Below are positions 17,684-27,111 of a stretch of DNA of 64,000 nucleotides, piece after piece. The stretch is from Gluconacetobacter diazotrophicus PA1 5 (lineage in GTDB: Bacteria; Pseudomonadota; Alphaproteobacteria; Acetobacterales; Acetobacteraceae), in the NCBI RefSeq assembly GCF_000067045.1, contig NC_010125.1, positions 1,402,001 to 1,466,000 of the forward strand. Reading direction: 5' to 3'. Below the pieces are notes generated by a model. It saw only the letters and a list, made by a program, of their open reading frames with translations. It was not told where the DNA came from and ran no database searches. The position numbers and the translations under genes are program-made. Positions within the stretch are counted from its first letter, which is position 1; every line of letters begins with the position of its first letter.

Positions 17684-18958
17684 ATGTCTGCCGAGATCAA
17701 GGTCCCGACTCTGGGCGAGAGCGTGACGACCGCCACGATTGCGAAATGGCTGAAGAAGCCCGGTGAAGCGGTGACGGCCGACGAACCGGTGGTGGAACTG
17801 GAGACCGACAAGGTCAGCGTCGAGGTCGCGGCGCCCGAAGCCGGCGTGATGGGCCCGCAACTGGTGGCCGAGGGTGACGAGGTCGAGGTCGGCACCGTCC
17901 TGGCCTCGGTCGAGGCCGGCAGCGGCGCCGCCGCCAAGCCCGCGGCCGCTGCCCCGGCGCCGAAGAAGGCCGCCGAGGCCCCGAAGGCCCCGGCCGGCGT
18001 GCAGGCCCAGCCGACCACCAGCGGCCCCGTCGCCCGTCCCGCGACGCCGCCGTCCGACGTCGCGGCCCAGGGGGCGGCCCATGCGCCGATGCCGTCGGCC
18101 CAGAAGATGATGACCGAAAAGGGCGTGACGACCGCCGAAATCGGAATCGGCACCGGCAAGGACGGACGCGTGACCAAGGGTGATGTCCTGGCCTTCCTGT
18201 CGCAGCCGCCGGTGGCCAAGGCCGCCGCGGCCCCGGCCGCCCCGCGCACCGACGACCCGCGCGAGGAACGGGTGAAGATGACCCGCCTGCGCCGGACCAT
18301 CGCCCGCCGCCTGAAGGACGCGCAGAACACCGCCGCCCTGCTGACCACCTTCAACGAGGTGGACATGTCGGCGGCCAAGGCGATGCGCGCCGAATATCGC
18401 GATCTGTTCGAGAAGAAGAACGGCGGCGTGAAGCTGGGCTTCATGTCGATCTTCGCCAAGGCGGCCATCGCGGCGCTGAAGGAATTCCCGGCGATCAACG
18501 CGGAAATCGACGGCGACGACGTGATCTATCGCGAATTCATCAATCTCGGCATCGCGGTCGGCGGCCCGAACGGGCTGGTCGTGCCGGTCATCCGCGACGC
18601 GGACAAGCTGAACTTCGCGGGGATCGAAAGCGCGATCGCGGGCTTCGGCAAGCGTGCGCGTGACGGGTCGCTGAAACTGGACGAACTGTCGGGCGGCACG
18701 TTCTCGATCACCAACGGTGGCATCTACGGTTCGCTGATGTCCACGCCGATCGTCAATGCCCCGCAGTCGGGCATCCTGGGCATGCATGCCATCCAGGACC
18801 GTCCGGTCGCCGTGAACGGCCAGGTCGTGATCCGGCCGATGATGTACATCGCCCTGACCTACGATCACCGCATCGTCGACGGCAAGGAGGCTGTCAGCTT
18901 CCTGGTGCGCGTCAAGCAGAACGTGGAAGACCCGCGTCGTCTGCTGCTCGAGGTCTGA
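17684..18958 (+). CDS. sucB: Dihydrolipoamide succinyltransferase (E2 of 2-oxoglutarate dehydrogenase)
   Basis: The 424-residue E2 core has one N-terminal lipoyl domain (about 1-76). The lipoylated lysine lies in [14 protein letters not shown]. An Ala/Pro-rich linker follows, then a peripheral-subunit-binding domain (about 140-178, with [13 protein letters not shown] and [14 protein letters not shown]). The catalytic domain (about 195-424) ends with the active-site [22 protein letters not shown] 17684 has GGAAAGAA upstream and begins [14 protein letters not shown], as in the family. It is flanked by sucA and lpdA in one operon. Confidence 0.97.
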   Translation: MSAEIKVPTLGESVTTATIAKWLKKPGEAVTADEPVVELETDKVSVEVAAPEAGVMGPQLVAEGDEVEVGTVLASVEAGSGAAAKPAAAAPAPKKAAEAPKAPAGVQAQPTTSGPVARPATPPSDVAAQGAAHAPMPSAQKMMTEKGVTTAEIGIGTGKDGRVTKGDVLAFLSQPPVAKAAAAPAAPRTDDPREERVKMTRLRRTIARRLKDAQNTAALLTTFNEVDMSAAKAMRAEYRDLFEKKNGGVKLGFMSIFAKAAIAALKEFPAINAEIDGDDVIYREFINLGIAVGGPNGLVVPVIRDADKLNFAGIESAIAGFGKRARDGSLKLDELSGGTFSITNGGIYGSLMSTPIVNAPQSGILGMHAIQDRPVAVNGQVVIRPMMYIALTYDHRIVDGKEAVSFLVRVKQNVEDPRRLLLEV

Positions 18959-19035
18959 TGCGCCGGGCCGGGTCGGGTTCCTAATCCCAGCCCGGCCCGC
19001 CGATCCATCCGACCCATCGAACGCAGGACAGAAAC

Positions 19036-20781
19036 ATGACCATTGAAATCAAGGTGCCGACTCTCGGTGAGAGCGTCACGACCGCCACGATCGGAAAATG
19101 GCTGAAGCAGCCGGGCGACAGCGTTGCTGCCGACGAACCGGTGGTGGAACTGGAAACCGACAAGGTCAGCGTCGAGGTCGCGGCCCCCGCCGCCGGCCGC
19201 CTGGGCGCGCATGCCGTCGCCGAGGGCGAGGAGGTCGCGGTCGGCGCCCTGCTGACCAGTGTCGAGGAAGGCGCCGCCGGTGCCGCCCCCAAGGCGGCTG
19301 CCCCAGCCGCCGCCAAGCCCGCGCCGAAGGCGGAGGCCAAGCCGGCCGCCGCTCCGGCCCCGGCCGCGACCCCTGCCGCCGCCCCGCCGGCGGAAACCGA
19401 TTACGACGTCATCGTCATCGGGGCCGGCCCGGGCGGGTATGTCTGCGCCATTCGCGCGGCGCAGCTTGGTTTCAAGGTCGCCTGCGTCGAGAAGCGCGCG
19501 ACCCTGGGCGGAACCTGCCTGAATGTCGGCTGCATTCCCTCGAAGGCACTGCTGCAATCGTCCGAGAACTATCATGCCGCGGCGCATGACTATGCCGGGC
19601 ACGGCATCGTGCTCGACAGCGTGAAGCTGGACCTGGCCCGCATGATGGCCCGCAAGGGCGAGGTGGTCGAGGCCAACGTCAAGGGCGTCGAATTCCTGTT
19701 CAAGAAGAACAAGGTCACCTGGCTGAAGGGCACCGGGAAGCTGGAAGGCACCGGCCGCATCACGGTGGACGGCAAGCCGGTGACGGCGAAGCACATCGTG
19801 ATCGCCAGCGGCAGCGACAGTGCCGGCCTGCCGGGCGTCGAAGTGGACGAGAAGGTCATCGTGACCTCGACCGGCGCGCTGGAACTGTCCGCCGTGCCGA
19901 AGAAGATGGTGGTGATCGGCGGCGGCGTCATCGGCCTGGAGCTGGGCAGCGTGTGGCACCGCCTGGGCGCCGAGGTGACGGTGGTCGAATTCCTCGACCG
20001 CCTGGTACCGGGGACCGATGGCGAAATCGCCAAGCAGTTCCAGCGCATCCTGACCAAGCAGGGCCTGCAGTTCAAGCTGGGCCACAAGGTCACCAAGGCG
20101 GACAAGACCGGCAAGGGCGTGACCCTGACGGTTGAGCCGGCGGCGGGCGGCACGGCCGAGACGCTGGAGGCGGACATCGTCCTGCTGGCGATCGGCCGCA
20201 ACGCCTACAGCAAGGGCCTGGGTGTGGAAGAGGCCGGCGTCGCACTGGACAAGCGCGGCCGGATCATCACCGACGGTCATTTCGCGACCAGCGTGCCGGG
20301 CGTCTATGCGATCGGCGACGTGATCGCCGGCCCGATGCTGGCGCACAAGGCCGAGGAGGAAGGCGTCGCGATCGCGGAAATCCTGGCCGGCCAGGCGGGC
20401 CATGTGAATTACGACGCGATCCCGGGCGTGGTCTATACGTGGCCCGAGGTCGCGACCGTGGGGCGGACCGAAGAGGACCTGAAATCGTCCGGCGTGACCT
20501 ACAAGGTCGGCAAGTTCCCCTTCACCGCCAACGGCCGCGCGCGTGCCATCGGCATGACGGACGGCTTCGTGAAGGTGCTGGCCGAAGCGACCACGGACCG
20601 CGTGCTGGGCGTGCATATCATCGGCCCCGGCGCCGGCGAAATGATCGCCGAGGCCACGCTGGCGATGGAATTCGGGGCTTCCTCGGAAGACATCGCCCGC
20701 ACCTGCCACGCGCATCCGACCCTCAGCGAGGCGTTGAAGGAGGCCGCGCTGGACGTCGAGAAGCGCGCCATCCACATCTGA
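19036..20781 (+). CDS. lpdA: Dihydrolipoamide dehydrogenase with N-terminal lipoyl domain (E3)
   Basis: The 581-residue protein fuses a lipoyl domain (1-80, lysine in [14 protein letters not shown]) and an Ala/Pro-rich linker (80-120) to a full-length flavoprotein E3 (about 122-581). The E3 part has the FAD motif [20 protein letters not shown] and the redox disulfide in [16 protein letters not shown]. The NAD motif [20 protein letters not shown] and the C-terminal catalytic His-Glu in [14 protein letters not shown] are also present. The enzyme reoxidises dihydrolipoamide in the 2-oxoglutarate (and possibly other) dehydrogenase complexes. The lipoyl domain is nearly the same as that of SucB at both protein and DNA level. 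It lies 77 bp after sucB. Confidence 0.96.
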   Translation: MTIEIKVPTLGESVTTATIGKWLKQPGDSVAADEPVVELETDKVSVEVAAPAAGRLGAHAVAEGEEVAVGALLTSVEEGAAGAAPKAAAPAAAKPAPKAEAKPAAAPAPAATPAAAPPAETDYDVIVIGAGPGGYVCAIRAAQLGFKVACVEKRATLGGTCLNVGCIPSKALLQSSENYHAAAHDYAGHGIVLDSVKLDLARMMARKGEVVEANVKGVEFLFKKNKVTWLKGTGKLEGTGRITVDGKPVTAKHIVIASGSDSAGLPGVEVDEKVIVTSTGALELSAVPKKMVVIGGGVIGLELGSVWHRLGAEVTVVEFLDRLVPGTDGEIAKQFQRILTKQGLQFKLGHKVTKADKTGKGVTLTVEPAAGGTAETLEADIVLLAIGRNAYSKGLGVEEAGVALDKRGRIITDGHFATSVPGVYAIGDVIAGPMLAHKAEEEGVAIAEILAGQAGHVNYDAIPGVVYTWPEVATVGRTEEDLKSSGVTYKVGKFPFTANGRARAIGMTDGFVKVLAEATTDRVLGVHIIGPGAGEMIAEATLAMEFGASSEDIARTCHAHPTLSEALKEAALDVEKRAIHI

Positions 20782-20791
20782 CCGACCGGCC

Positions 20792-20828
20792 GCACGGATG
20801 GGCGGCCCCTGGGCCCGCCCATCCGTGC
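20792..20828 (+). terminator. Strong hairpin after lpdA
   Basis: A perfect 14-bp stem (20792-20805 with 20815-20828) with a 9-base loop begins 10 bp past the lpdA stop. There is no T-run, so it may be a factor-assisted terminator or 3'-end stabiliser for the suc operon. Confidence 0.6.
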
Positions 20829-20913
20829 ATCACGTCCCGTCCGGGAACGCGAAGCCGTGCCGGGCGTCATGACACAGGGTTGTTATGACGCTGCCGGGCC
20901 GGTGGCGGGGCTG

Positions 20914-21078
20914 AGAGGCTGTTTCAGAAGTTCTGATGCTGAGCGAGAGCGGCCCGAAGGGCCGCGCCCGGCGTGTGTTTCAGAGCACCGAAGCGGAGCG
21001 GCCTTGTGGGCCGTGAGCAGCGGAGCGCAGGAAACGCGCGTCGGATCGCCAGCAGCGGGGCTTTTGAAACAGCTTCTG
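20914..21078. repeat. MITE-like element with imperfect terminal inverted repeats
   Basis: The 18 bases at 20914-20931 and the reverse complement of 21061-21078 match at 15 of 18 positions, bounding a 165-bp non-coding segment. The interior carries a 7-bp hairpin (20950-20966, GCGGCCC-GAA-GGGCCGC) and a second GGCC dyad. No clear target-site duplication is seen. It fills the space between the lpdA terminator and the L,D-transpeptidase gene, whose ribosome binding site begins at its right edge. Confidence 0.5.
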
Positions 21079-21089
21079 AAGGGGGGCGC

Positions 21090-22004
21090 ATGCGGGCAGT
21101 CTATTCGATGGTCGGGACGACCATCGCGGGCGGTGTCATCCTGGCCGCCGCGCTTTCGGCCTGTGCTGCCTCGCCTGTCCCCGCGCCCCCGGCCGCCGCC
21201 CCGGCGACGATCGTCGCCCCTGCCGAAGACAATCCGGCCATCGACATTCCCCCGCTGCCTGCCCTGGACGATGATGCCGCCCGGGCCGAGGCCGCGCGCC
21301 TGGCCACGCTGATGCGGCGCGACATTCCCCATTTCCAGCCGCTGTCGCCGGCCGACGAGGCGCGTTGGATCGGGCTGGCCCGCGCGCAGATGGCGCAGTC
21401 GGACGTCGTGGTCGATCGCGCGCAGTTGCTGATGGTGGTCGATCGCAGTCCCCGCGTGCAGCGTGTCTGTTTCGTCCTGGCCCTGCCGGGGACTGCGCCA
21501 TGGCAGGTGCTGGGCGGCACACGTGTCTCCACCGGGCGCACCGGGCGGAAGTTCAATTACGTGACCCCTACGGGGGTCTTCATCAATTCGCCCGATCGGC
21601 TGGGCTATCGTGCCCAGGGCACGCGCAACGAAAACGGTATTCGCGGCATCGGCGTGCGGGGCATGCGGGTGTGGGACATGGGCTGGCAATGGGCGGAAAA
21701 AGGCTGGCTGCCCAGCCGCGAGAAGGGACAGATCCGGCTGGAAATCCATGCCACCGACCCGGATTTTCTGGAATCCCGCCTGGGCCATCCGGCATCCGAA
21801 GGCTGCGTGCGTATTCCCTCGGCGTTGAACGTCTTCATGGACCGTCACGGCCTGCTGGATGTGCTGTACGAACAGGCGGCCAGCTATGACGGGCGGTTCC
21901 GTGCGCTGTTGCCGCGTGATCGTGTGCCTTCGCCGATTGCGGGGGATGCGTTGGTGGTGGTGGATTCTTCTTTTTCTGAAGAAAAAGAAGCAAAAAGACT
22001 TTGA
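21090..22004 (+). CDS. L,D-transpeptidase (YkuD family) lipoprotein
   Basis: The 304-residue protein begins with a lipoprotein-type signal peptide whose lipobox is AALSACAA (Cys about residue 26). An Ala/Pro-rich stretch is followed by a YkuD catalytic domain. The catalytic motif HPASEGCVRIPSALN has the expected His, Ser-Gly-Cys and Arg. Such enzymes make 3-3 cross-links in peptidoglycan or attach proteins to it. ATG 21090 has GAAGGGGGG just upstream. The last dozen residues (SSFSEEKEAKRL) are encoded by the left hairpin of a repeat element, so the original C-terminus may have been replaced. Confidence 0.9.
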   Translation: MRAVYSMVGTTIAGGVILAAALSACAASPVPAPPAAAPATIVAPAEDNPAIDIPPLPALDDDAARAEAARLATLMRRDIPHFQPLSPADEARWIGLARAQMAQSDVVVDRAQLLMVVDRSPRVQRVCFVLALPGTAPWQVLGGTRVSTGRTGRKFNYVTPTGVFINSPDRLGYRAQGTRNENGIRGIGVRGMRVWDMGWQWAEKGWLPSREKGQIRLEIHATDPDFLESRLGHPASEGCVRIPSALNVFMDRHGLLDVLYEQAASYDGRFRALLPRDRVPSPIAGDALVVVDSSFSEEKEAKRL

Positions 22005-22086
22005 TTCGTTAAGGGGACTCGTGTGTCCCAGCAAAAAATCCCTGAACGGATCAAAAGTTTTTTGGTTCTTTTTTTCAAAAAAAGAA
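21967..22086. repeat. 120-bp inverted-repeat element with poly-T/poly-A hairpins at each end
   Basis: A 10-bp A/T-rich hairpin lies at each end (21967-21990 with loop TGAA; 22066-22086 with a one-base loop). Between them CAAAAAGACTTTGA and TCAAAAGTTTTTTGG are near reverse complements, as are TTCGTTAAGGGG and TCCCTGAACGGA. The whole unit can fold into one long hairpin and its A+T content contrasts sharply with the surroundings. It contains the stop codon of the L,D-transpeptidase and can act as a terminator in both directions. Confidence 0.6.
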
Positions 22087-22134
22087 CAGGGACCATCGCT
22101 TCCCAACCTTCCCCGGTTCGCTCATGATAATGTG

Positions 22135-22638
22135 ATGAAAAAGATCGGACCGACCCTGTGCCTGTTCCTGCTGGCGGCCGTGCCGGGCCATGCGGCCCCT
22201 GCCGCTCCGGACACGCCCACCCCGGCCAGTGTCGCGGCCGCCATCCAGAGGGACGGCGCGGCGCAGGCGCTGGGCGGCCTGACCGATTCCGACGGGTTCG
22301 ATACGGTGACGGACGGAATTGCCGGGGCCGATCCGGCGTGGGTCGCGCTGGTGCCGGCCATGGCCCCGGGGCTGGATTCCGATAGCGGGCCGGCCGTGAC
22401 GGCGGCGCTGGCCCTGGCGCTGCCGCAGAACGCGCCGCTGGTGCTGCAGGCGATGGATGCGCGCTATCCGGCGCTGGACCCGCAACGCGTCTGTGCCCGG
22501 CCCTTCATGCATGACGAGGTGCCGGACATGAAAGGCTATGTCCGCCGCACCCGCGCCGCGCTACGCCATGTGCGGGACGGGGCGCTGCGCGCGGTGCGGG
22601 ACCAGTGCCTGGCGGTCCTGGGCGGGGTGAAGCGGTAG
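22135..22638 (+). CDS. Small secreted protein of unknown function
   Basis: The 167-residue protein has a clean signal peptide (MKKIGPTLCLFLLAAVPGHA). The mature part is mostly helical and Ala-rich. One cysteine lies in the motif QRVCARPFMHDEVPDM and another near the C-terminus (VRDQCLAVLGG), which may form a disulfide. No family is recognised. ATG 22135 places the signal peptide at the N-terminus; no strong ribosome binding site is visible (AATGTG precedes it). It converges on the peroxiredoxin gene with 21 bp between the stops. Confidence 0.7.
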   Translation: MKKIGPTLCLFLLAAVPGHAAPAAPDTPTPASVAAAIQRDGAAQALGGLTDSDGFDTVTDGIAGADPAWVALVPAMAPGLDSDSGPAVTAALALALPQNAPLVLQAMDARYPALDPQRVCARPFMHDEVPDMKGYVRRTRAALRHVRDGALRAVRDQCLAVLGGVKR

Positions 22639-22659
22639 GACGATTCTACGCGTGGCCGT

Positions 22660-23241
22660 TTACGCGCCATGCGCCTTCCAGGCCCGCAGCGCGGCCAGGC
22701 TGCCCGTGATGTGGCCCGCCGGGGCCATGGCGCTGTAGGCGGACAGGATGTGCCCGTCCGGCGCGATGACATAGGACGTGCGGCTGGCATAATGCAGCAG
22801 CGGCATCTTGGAATCGTAGGAACTGGCGATCCGTCCCGCCGGATCGGACGCGACGGGAAAGCGGCTGCGGCATTCGCTGACCGAAAACCGGTCCAGTGTC
22901 TCGATCTTGTCCATCGAAATCCCGATGACCGTGGCCCCCAGCGCCTTGAACTGATCCATCGCGTCGGCAAAATCATGCGCTTCGATGGTGCAGCCGCGGG
23001 TGAAGGCGGCGGGGTAGAAATACAGCACCACCGGCCCGTGGCGCAGGGCGTCGGCCAGGGCAAAATGGAATTGCTTGCCGCCCAGGCTGGCCGGCGCATC
23101 GAACAGCGGGGCCATGCTGCCGGGCGGCAGCGCGGCCCGCGCGGGCGACAGCGAGGTGACGGCCATGAAGGACAGCGCGATCGCCAGGGGCAGCGCCATG
23201 CCCAACCTGACGCAGCGGCGCAGAAGAAGAGTGCGGAGCAT
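22660..23241 (-). CDS. Exported peroxiredoxin (AhpC/TSA-Bcp type)
   Basis: The 193-residue protein has an N-terminal signal or anchor segment (about 10-36, LPLAIALSFMAVTSLSPARA). A thioredoxin-fold peroxiredoxin follows. The peroxidatic cysteine lies in YPAAFTRGCTIEAHDF. A candidate resolving cysteine is in FSVSECRSRFPVASD. The order of motifs matches the atypical 2-Cys Bcp/PrxQ group, which reduces peroxides with thioredoxin; here it would act in the periplasm. It lies 31 bp after the lytic transglycosylase gene on the same strand. Confidence 0.88.
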   Translation of the reverse strand: MLRTLLLRRCVRLGMALPLAIALSFMAVTSLSPARAALPPGSMAPLFDAPASLGGKQFHFALADALRHGPVVLYFYPAAFTRGCTIEAHDFADAMDQFKALGATVIGISMDKIETLDRFSVSECRSRFPVASDPAGRIASSYDSKMPLLHYASRTSYVIAPDGHILSAYSAMAPAGHITGSLAALRAWKAHGA

Positions 23242-23272
23242 GATGGGCCCTATACGCTCAGGTACGTTGCCA

Positions 23273-24655
23273 TCAGGACCGCGAATCGGGGGAAATGACA
23301 ACACAATTATCCGCACCGCCCGACAGGCGGCGGCAGGCCTCGATCGCCGCATCGTGTGACAGGCCGGTCAGTCGCGCGCGATACAGGTGCCCGCTGGCGA
23401 TATGCACGCTGGCCACCTGCGGCCGGGCGGCGCCCAGCACGGTGGCGGCGCGCTGGCGGGCATGGCCCGCCGCCTGTGACGCCAGCGCGGACGAACCGAA
23501 CGCCCCGACCTGAATGGCCCAGTCGCGGGGGGCCGGCGCCAGGCTGGACCGGCGCAGCAGGGGCGCGGGCTCGGCCATCGCCGGGTTGACCAGGTGGAAG
23601 CCGTGCCCGCTGGCGGGGCCTGCCGCCGGCGGGGCGGCGGGCAGCGGCGCGAGCGGCGGGGCCGCCGCGGCCAGGGCCGGGGGCGTGGCGGGGCTTTCGT
23701 CCTCGGGCCGCGCACGGGCGGCCCAGGCGGCGCGGACCGCGTCGGCCGGTGTTCCGCCGCCGGCGGGGGCCACGCTCTTCCAGGCCGTATAGGCGGGGGC
23801 GGGCGCGCGGTCGGTCTCGGGCGGGGCCTCGGCGACCTGGACGGGCTGGGTATCGTCGGTGCCGCCATGGTCGGCGCGCCGGGCCCAGGCCATGCGGACC
23901 GAGCGGGTTTCCGCGCTGGTCTGCGCGGCCGCGTAGACATGGCCGCGCGCCACGTCGTGGGCTTCGACCATCAGGTCGGCCTGCGAGCGGACATTGGGCG
24001 TGATGCCGGCGATCTGCGGGCCGATCGCGGCGACATAGTTGCGGGTTTCGCGCGGCAGGGTCCGGTTATGGACCAGGAAATCGTCCAGGCGCCCCGGTCC
24101 GGTATTGTACGCGGCCAGGAAGCCGGGAGAGCCGTAGATGTCGTACATCTGCCGGATATAGGCGGTGCCGGCCAGGATGTTGTCATGCGGGTTGAACGGG
24201 TCGTCGCCCAGCCCGTACTCACCCTTCAGCTCGTCATAGGTGGGGGGCATCAACTGCATCAGGCCCATCGCCCCGGGGGCCGAGGTCACGAACTGGCCGT
24301 TGCGGAACAACTGGCCGCCGGATTCCCGCTGCATGACGGAGCGAATCCATGTATCCGGCACGTCGAAACGCTTGGACGCTTCCTCGATATACGGGCCCCA
24401 CGGGTCCTCGGGCGGTCCCGGCGGGGCGTAGTAGGATTTGGCATGCGCGCGGTAATTCGCGGCTTCCTGCGTCACGGGGATCTGCGGGCCCGACGTGCCG
24501 GCACAGGCCGCCAGCAGCCCCGCCAGCCCGGCCACCCCTGCGACGCGGGCCGCCACGGCGCCCGCGACCCTGGGCGCAACGGTGGCCCCGGCCCCCCGGT
24601 CGTCCTGTTTGTGCCGGAATGGACGGGGGGCGGAACCGTGCGGGCGTCGGGTCAT
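23273..24655 (-). CDS. Lytic transglycosylase with C-terminal SPOR domain
   Basis: The 460-residue protein has a lipoprotein-type signal (LAGLLAACAG, Cys about residue 51). An SLT domain (about 88-210) follows, with catalytic Glu in SVMQRESGGQLF and the motifs GAMGLMQLMPPTY and AAYNTGPGRLDDF. A long Pro/Ala-rich linker leads to a C-terminal SPOR domain (about 380-455, WAIQVGAFGSSALASQAAGH). SLT enzymes cleave peptidoglycan glycan strands; SPOR domains bind denuded glycan at division sites. The combination suggests a RlpA- or MltC-like role in septal remodelling. ATG 24655 was preferred over an open upstream extension. Confidence 0.9.
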   Translation of the reverse strand: MTRRPHGSAPRPFRHKQDDRGAGATVAPRVAGAVAARVAGVAGLAGLLAACAGTSGPQIPVTQEAANYRAHAKSYYAPPGPPEDPWGPYIEEASKRFDVPDTWIRSVMQRESGGQLFRNGQFVTSAPGAMGLMQLMPPTYDELKGEYGLGDDPFNPHDNILAGTAYIRQMYDIYGSPGFLAAYNTGPGRLDDFLVHNRTLPRETRNYVAAIGPQIAGITPNVRSQADLMVEAHDVARGHVYAAAQTSAETRSVRMAWARRADHGGTDDTQPVQVAEAPPETDRAPAPAYTAWKSVAPAGGGTPADAVRAAWAARARPEDESPATPPALAAAAPPLAPLPAAPPAAGPASGHGFHLVNPAMAEPAPLLRRSSLAPAPRDWAIQVGAFGSSALASQAAGHARQRAATVLGAARPQVASVHIASGHLYRARLTGLSHDAAIEACRRLSGGADNCVVISPDSRS

Positions 24656-24835
24656 CAGGGACTCATCCGGAACAGGCGCCGGGCCCGGACGGGCCACGCC
24701 GTGAAGAGGACAGACGTTCGGGACCGATTGTGGCGAAATTCTGGACCACTTCAGGTCGATGGAAAGGAATGTCCTCTAAGGCTTTACAGAAACCCGATCT
24801 TTGGCGCAACAGAATCGCGTGCGCCGCCTGTCTCC

Positions 24836-27034
24836 TCAGCTTGCGATCTGCACCCGGATCGATTCCGTGCGCTCGACCACGTTGATCGCGACCTCGTTGC
24901 CGACGCGGACCAGGCGTACCGTCACCCGGTCGCCGCCGATTTCCAGGTTGTACAGCGTCATCTCGTCCAGGAATTCCGGCAGGCGCGGCCGCTCGAAATG
25001 CACCGCCACCGTCGCGGGGTCGAAGCTCAGGCCGAGGGTAGACTGGATCAGCGCCGGCAGCGTCGCCGCCGCCCAGCCCTGTGGCGAACAGGCCACCGGG
25101 TAGCGCACCGGCCCCTCCGCCCGGTTGCGGGTGAAGCCGCAGAACAGTTCCGGCAGGCGCCGCAGGTCGGTATAGAACGCGGCCTCGAACATGCCGCGGA
25201 ACAGGCGCGCGGCCTCGTCGCGATAGCCGTGGCGGGCCAGCCCCAGCCCGATCAGCGCGTTGTCGTGCGGCCAGACCGATCCGTTGTGATAGGCCATCGG
25301 GTTGTAGCGCGCCTCGCCCTCGGGGATCGTGCGGATGCCCCAGCCGGTGAAGGACGACCGGTGCATCAGCCCCTGGACCAGGGACGGCACCCGGTCCGGG
25401 GTCGTGATGTCGGTCAGCAGGACATGCCCGGCATTCGACGACCGGACGCGGCACTGTTTCTTGTGGCCGTCCAGCGCCAGAGCGAAGGTGCCCAGTTCCT
25501 CGATCCAGAAGCGCGCGTTGAAGGCCACGCGCAGCGCCTCGGCCAGGTGGTCCTGCCGCTCGGCATAGGCCGTCTTGCCCAGCCGGCGCCCGATGGTCGC
25601 GGCGGCGCGCCGCGCGGCGTAGACATAGGCCTGGACCTCGCACAGCGCGATCGGGCCTTCGGCCAGCGTGCCGTCGGCGTGGAAGATGCTGTCGTAGCTG
25701 TCCTTCCAGCCCTGATTGATCAGCCCGTCCTTGTTGCGGCGGCCATATTCGACGAACCCGTCGCCGTCGCGGTCGCCGTAGCGGTCGATCCAGTCGATCG
25801 CGCGTTCGATGTTCGGCCAGATCATGGTCATCAGCGCGACGTCGCCCGTCCGCTCCAGATACTGGCCCGCCAGCATGACGAACAGCGGCGTGGAATCGAT
25901 CGATCCGTAATAATGCCGGAACGGTACCTCGCCCAGTTCCGCCATCTCGCCGTGCCGGACCTCGTGCAGAATCTTGCCCGGCTCGGCGTCGGCGACGGGG
26001 TCCTCGACCCGGGCCTGGTGCCGGGCCAGGTAGTTCAGGACCCCCCGCGCGATCTCCGGGTCCAGCCACAGCGTCAGCATGGCGGTGATCAGCGCGTCGC
26101 GGCCGAAGGCGGTGCTGAACCACGGCACGCCGGCATAGGGGTACGGACCGGTCTTCTTGTCCGTCAGCAGCATGTAGATGTCGCAGATGCAGCGGCGGAT
26201 GGCCTCGTTGAAGATCTCGTTGGACGTGGCGATCGCCGCCGCCCGGGACGAGGACAGGCGTAGCGCCCGCCGGGCCTCGACCGCGCCGGTCAGGAAGCGG
26301 CGGTTCGGCTGGGCGTCGTGGACGCCGTCGGGGTCGCACTCGACCTCGTAATGGATCAGCACCCGCTGCCCCGGCGGCAGGTCGAAGCGGAAGGCGGCAT
26401 GGCGTGCGTCCAGCGATGCCGGCGGCGGCCAGAAGCGCAGCAGGGTGGTCCGCCGCCGCCCGTCCAGCCCGTCATAGGCCAGCGTTACCTCGCTGTCGGT
26501 GACCACGGGTTCGCGCTGCGTGCCGCGACGGGCGCGGGTGGAACCGCGGGCCTCGAACAGGTCCGCGAAATCGGCCAGGAAGCGGATGTCCAGCAGCGCG
26601 GTGCGGGGTTCCACGTCGAAATTGCGGATTTCGACCCGTTCGTAGCACACGCGGTTCCACAGGAAGCGCGACCGGCGGACATGCAGCAGGTCGTGATTCA
26701 TCTTCCGGCCGTCCGGCCCGTCGATGTCCGTGTTCGTCAGGTCGACCGACAGCAGCACGTTGTTCTCGCGCACCGTCGAGGACAGCAGGATCGGCCGCAC
26801 GCCCTGCAGGGTCATGGACAGGCCGGATAGGTAGCGCGTGTCATGGAAATACAGCCCGTCCGCGATGCCGTCGCCGAACAGGATGTCGCCCGTCTGGTCG
26901 AAGACGCCGAACATGTCCCCCTGCTTGAGGGTGTGCAGCCGCCGTTCCGACAGCAGCGACTTCGCGGCGACCGGAAAGCCGTCCAGGTCGGCGGCGGGCG
27001 GCGGCGGCGGATGGGTCTCGGATTGAGTGTCCAT
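24836..27034 (-). CDS. Amylo-alpha-1,6-glucosidase / glycogen-debranching-type enzyme
   Basis: The 732-residue protein has an N-terminal GDE_N-bis beta-sandwich domain (about 25-220), with MFGVFDQTGDILFGDGIADG and YFHDTRYLSGLSM. An (alpha/alpha)6-barrel glucosidase domain (about 280-700) follows, with VPWFSTAFGRDALITAM, WKDSYDSIFHADG and a late AYHNGSVWPHDNALI. This architecture is known from debranching enzymes and related glucosidases. It is often encoded with trehalose or glycogen metabolism genes, but none is adjacent here. Catalytic acids are probably in the DSYD and GSVWPHDN regions. A CorA-type gene lies 77 bp upstream on the same strand. Confidence 0.92.
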   Translation of the reverse strand: MDTQSETHPPPPPAADLDGFPVAAKSLLSERRLHTLKQGDMFGVFDQTGDILFGDGIADGLYFHDTRYLSGLSMTLQGVRPILLSSTVRENNVLLSVDLTNTDIDGPDGRKMNHDLLHVRRSRFLWNRVCYERVEIRNFDVEPRTALLDIRFLADFADLFEARGSTRARRGTQREPVVTDSEVTLAYDGLDGRRRTTLLRFWPPPASLDARHAAFRFDLPPGQRVLIHYEVECDPDGVHDAQPNRRFLTGAVEARRALRLSSSRAAAIATSNEIFNEAIRRCICDIYMLLTDKKTGPYPYAGVPWFSTAFGRDALITAMLTLWLDPEIARGVLNYLARHQARVEDPVADAEPGKILHEVRHGEMAELGEVPFRHYYGSIDSTPLFVMLAGQYLERTGDVALMTMIWPNIERAIDWIDRYGDRDGDGFVEYGRRNKDGLINQGWKDSYDSIFHADGTLAEGPIALCEVQAYVYAARRAAATIGRRLGKTAYAERQDHLAEALRVAFNARFWIEELGTFALALDGHKKQCRVRSSNAGHVLLTDITTPDRVPSLVQGLMHRSSFTGWGIRTIPEGEARYNPMAYHNGSVWPHDNALIGLGLARHGYRDEAARLFRGMFEAAFYTDLRRLPELFCGFTRNRAEGPVRYPVACSPQGWAAATLPALIQSTLGLSFDPATVAVHFERPRLPEFLDEMTLYNLEIGGDRVTVRLVRVGNEVAINVVERTESIRVQIAS

Positions 27035-27111
27035 GACGGTATGTCCTTCGCGGTTGCCGGATCGTCTGTTCCGGGGTCCGGACTGATGGGGGCCGACCCG
27101 ACCGGATGGGG

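Noticed and set aside
24656-24835. Possible small gene between the lytic transglycosylase and the debranching enzyme
   Set aside because: Only 180 bp, with no frame having both a start and a ribosome binding site.
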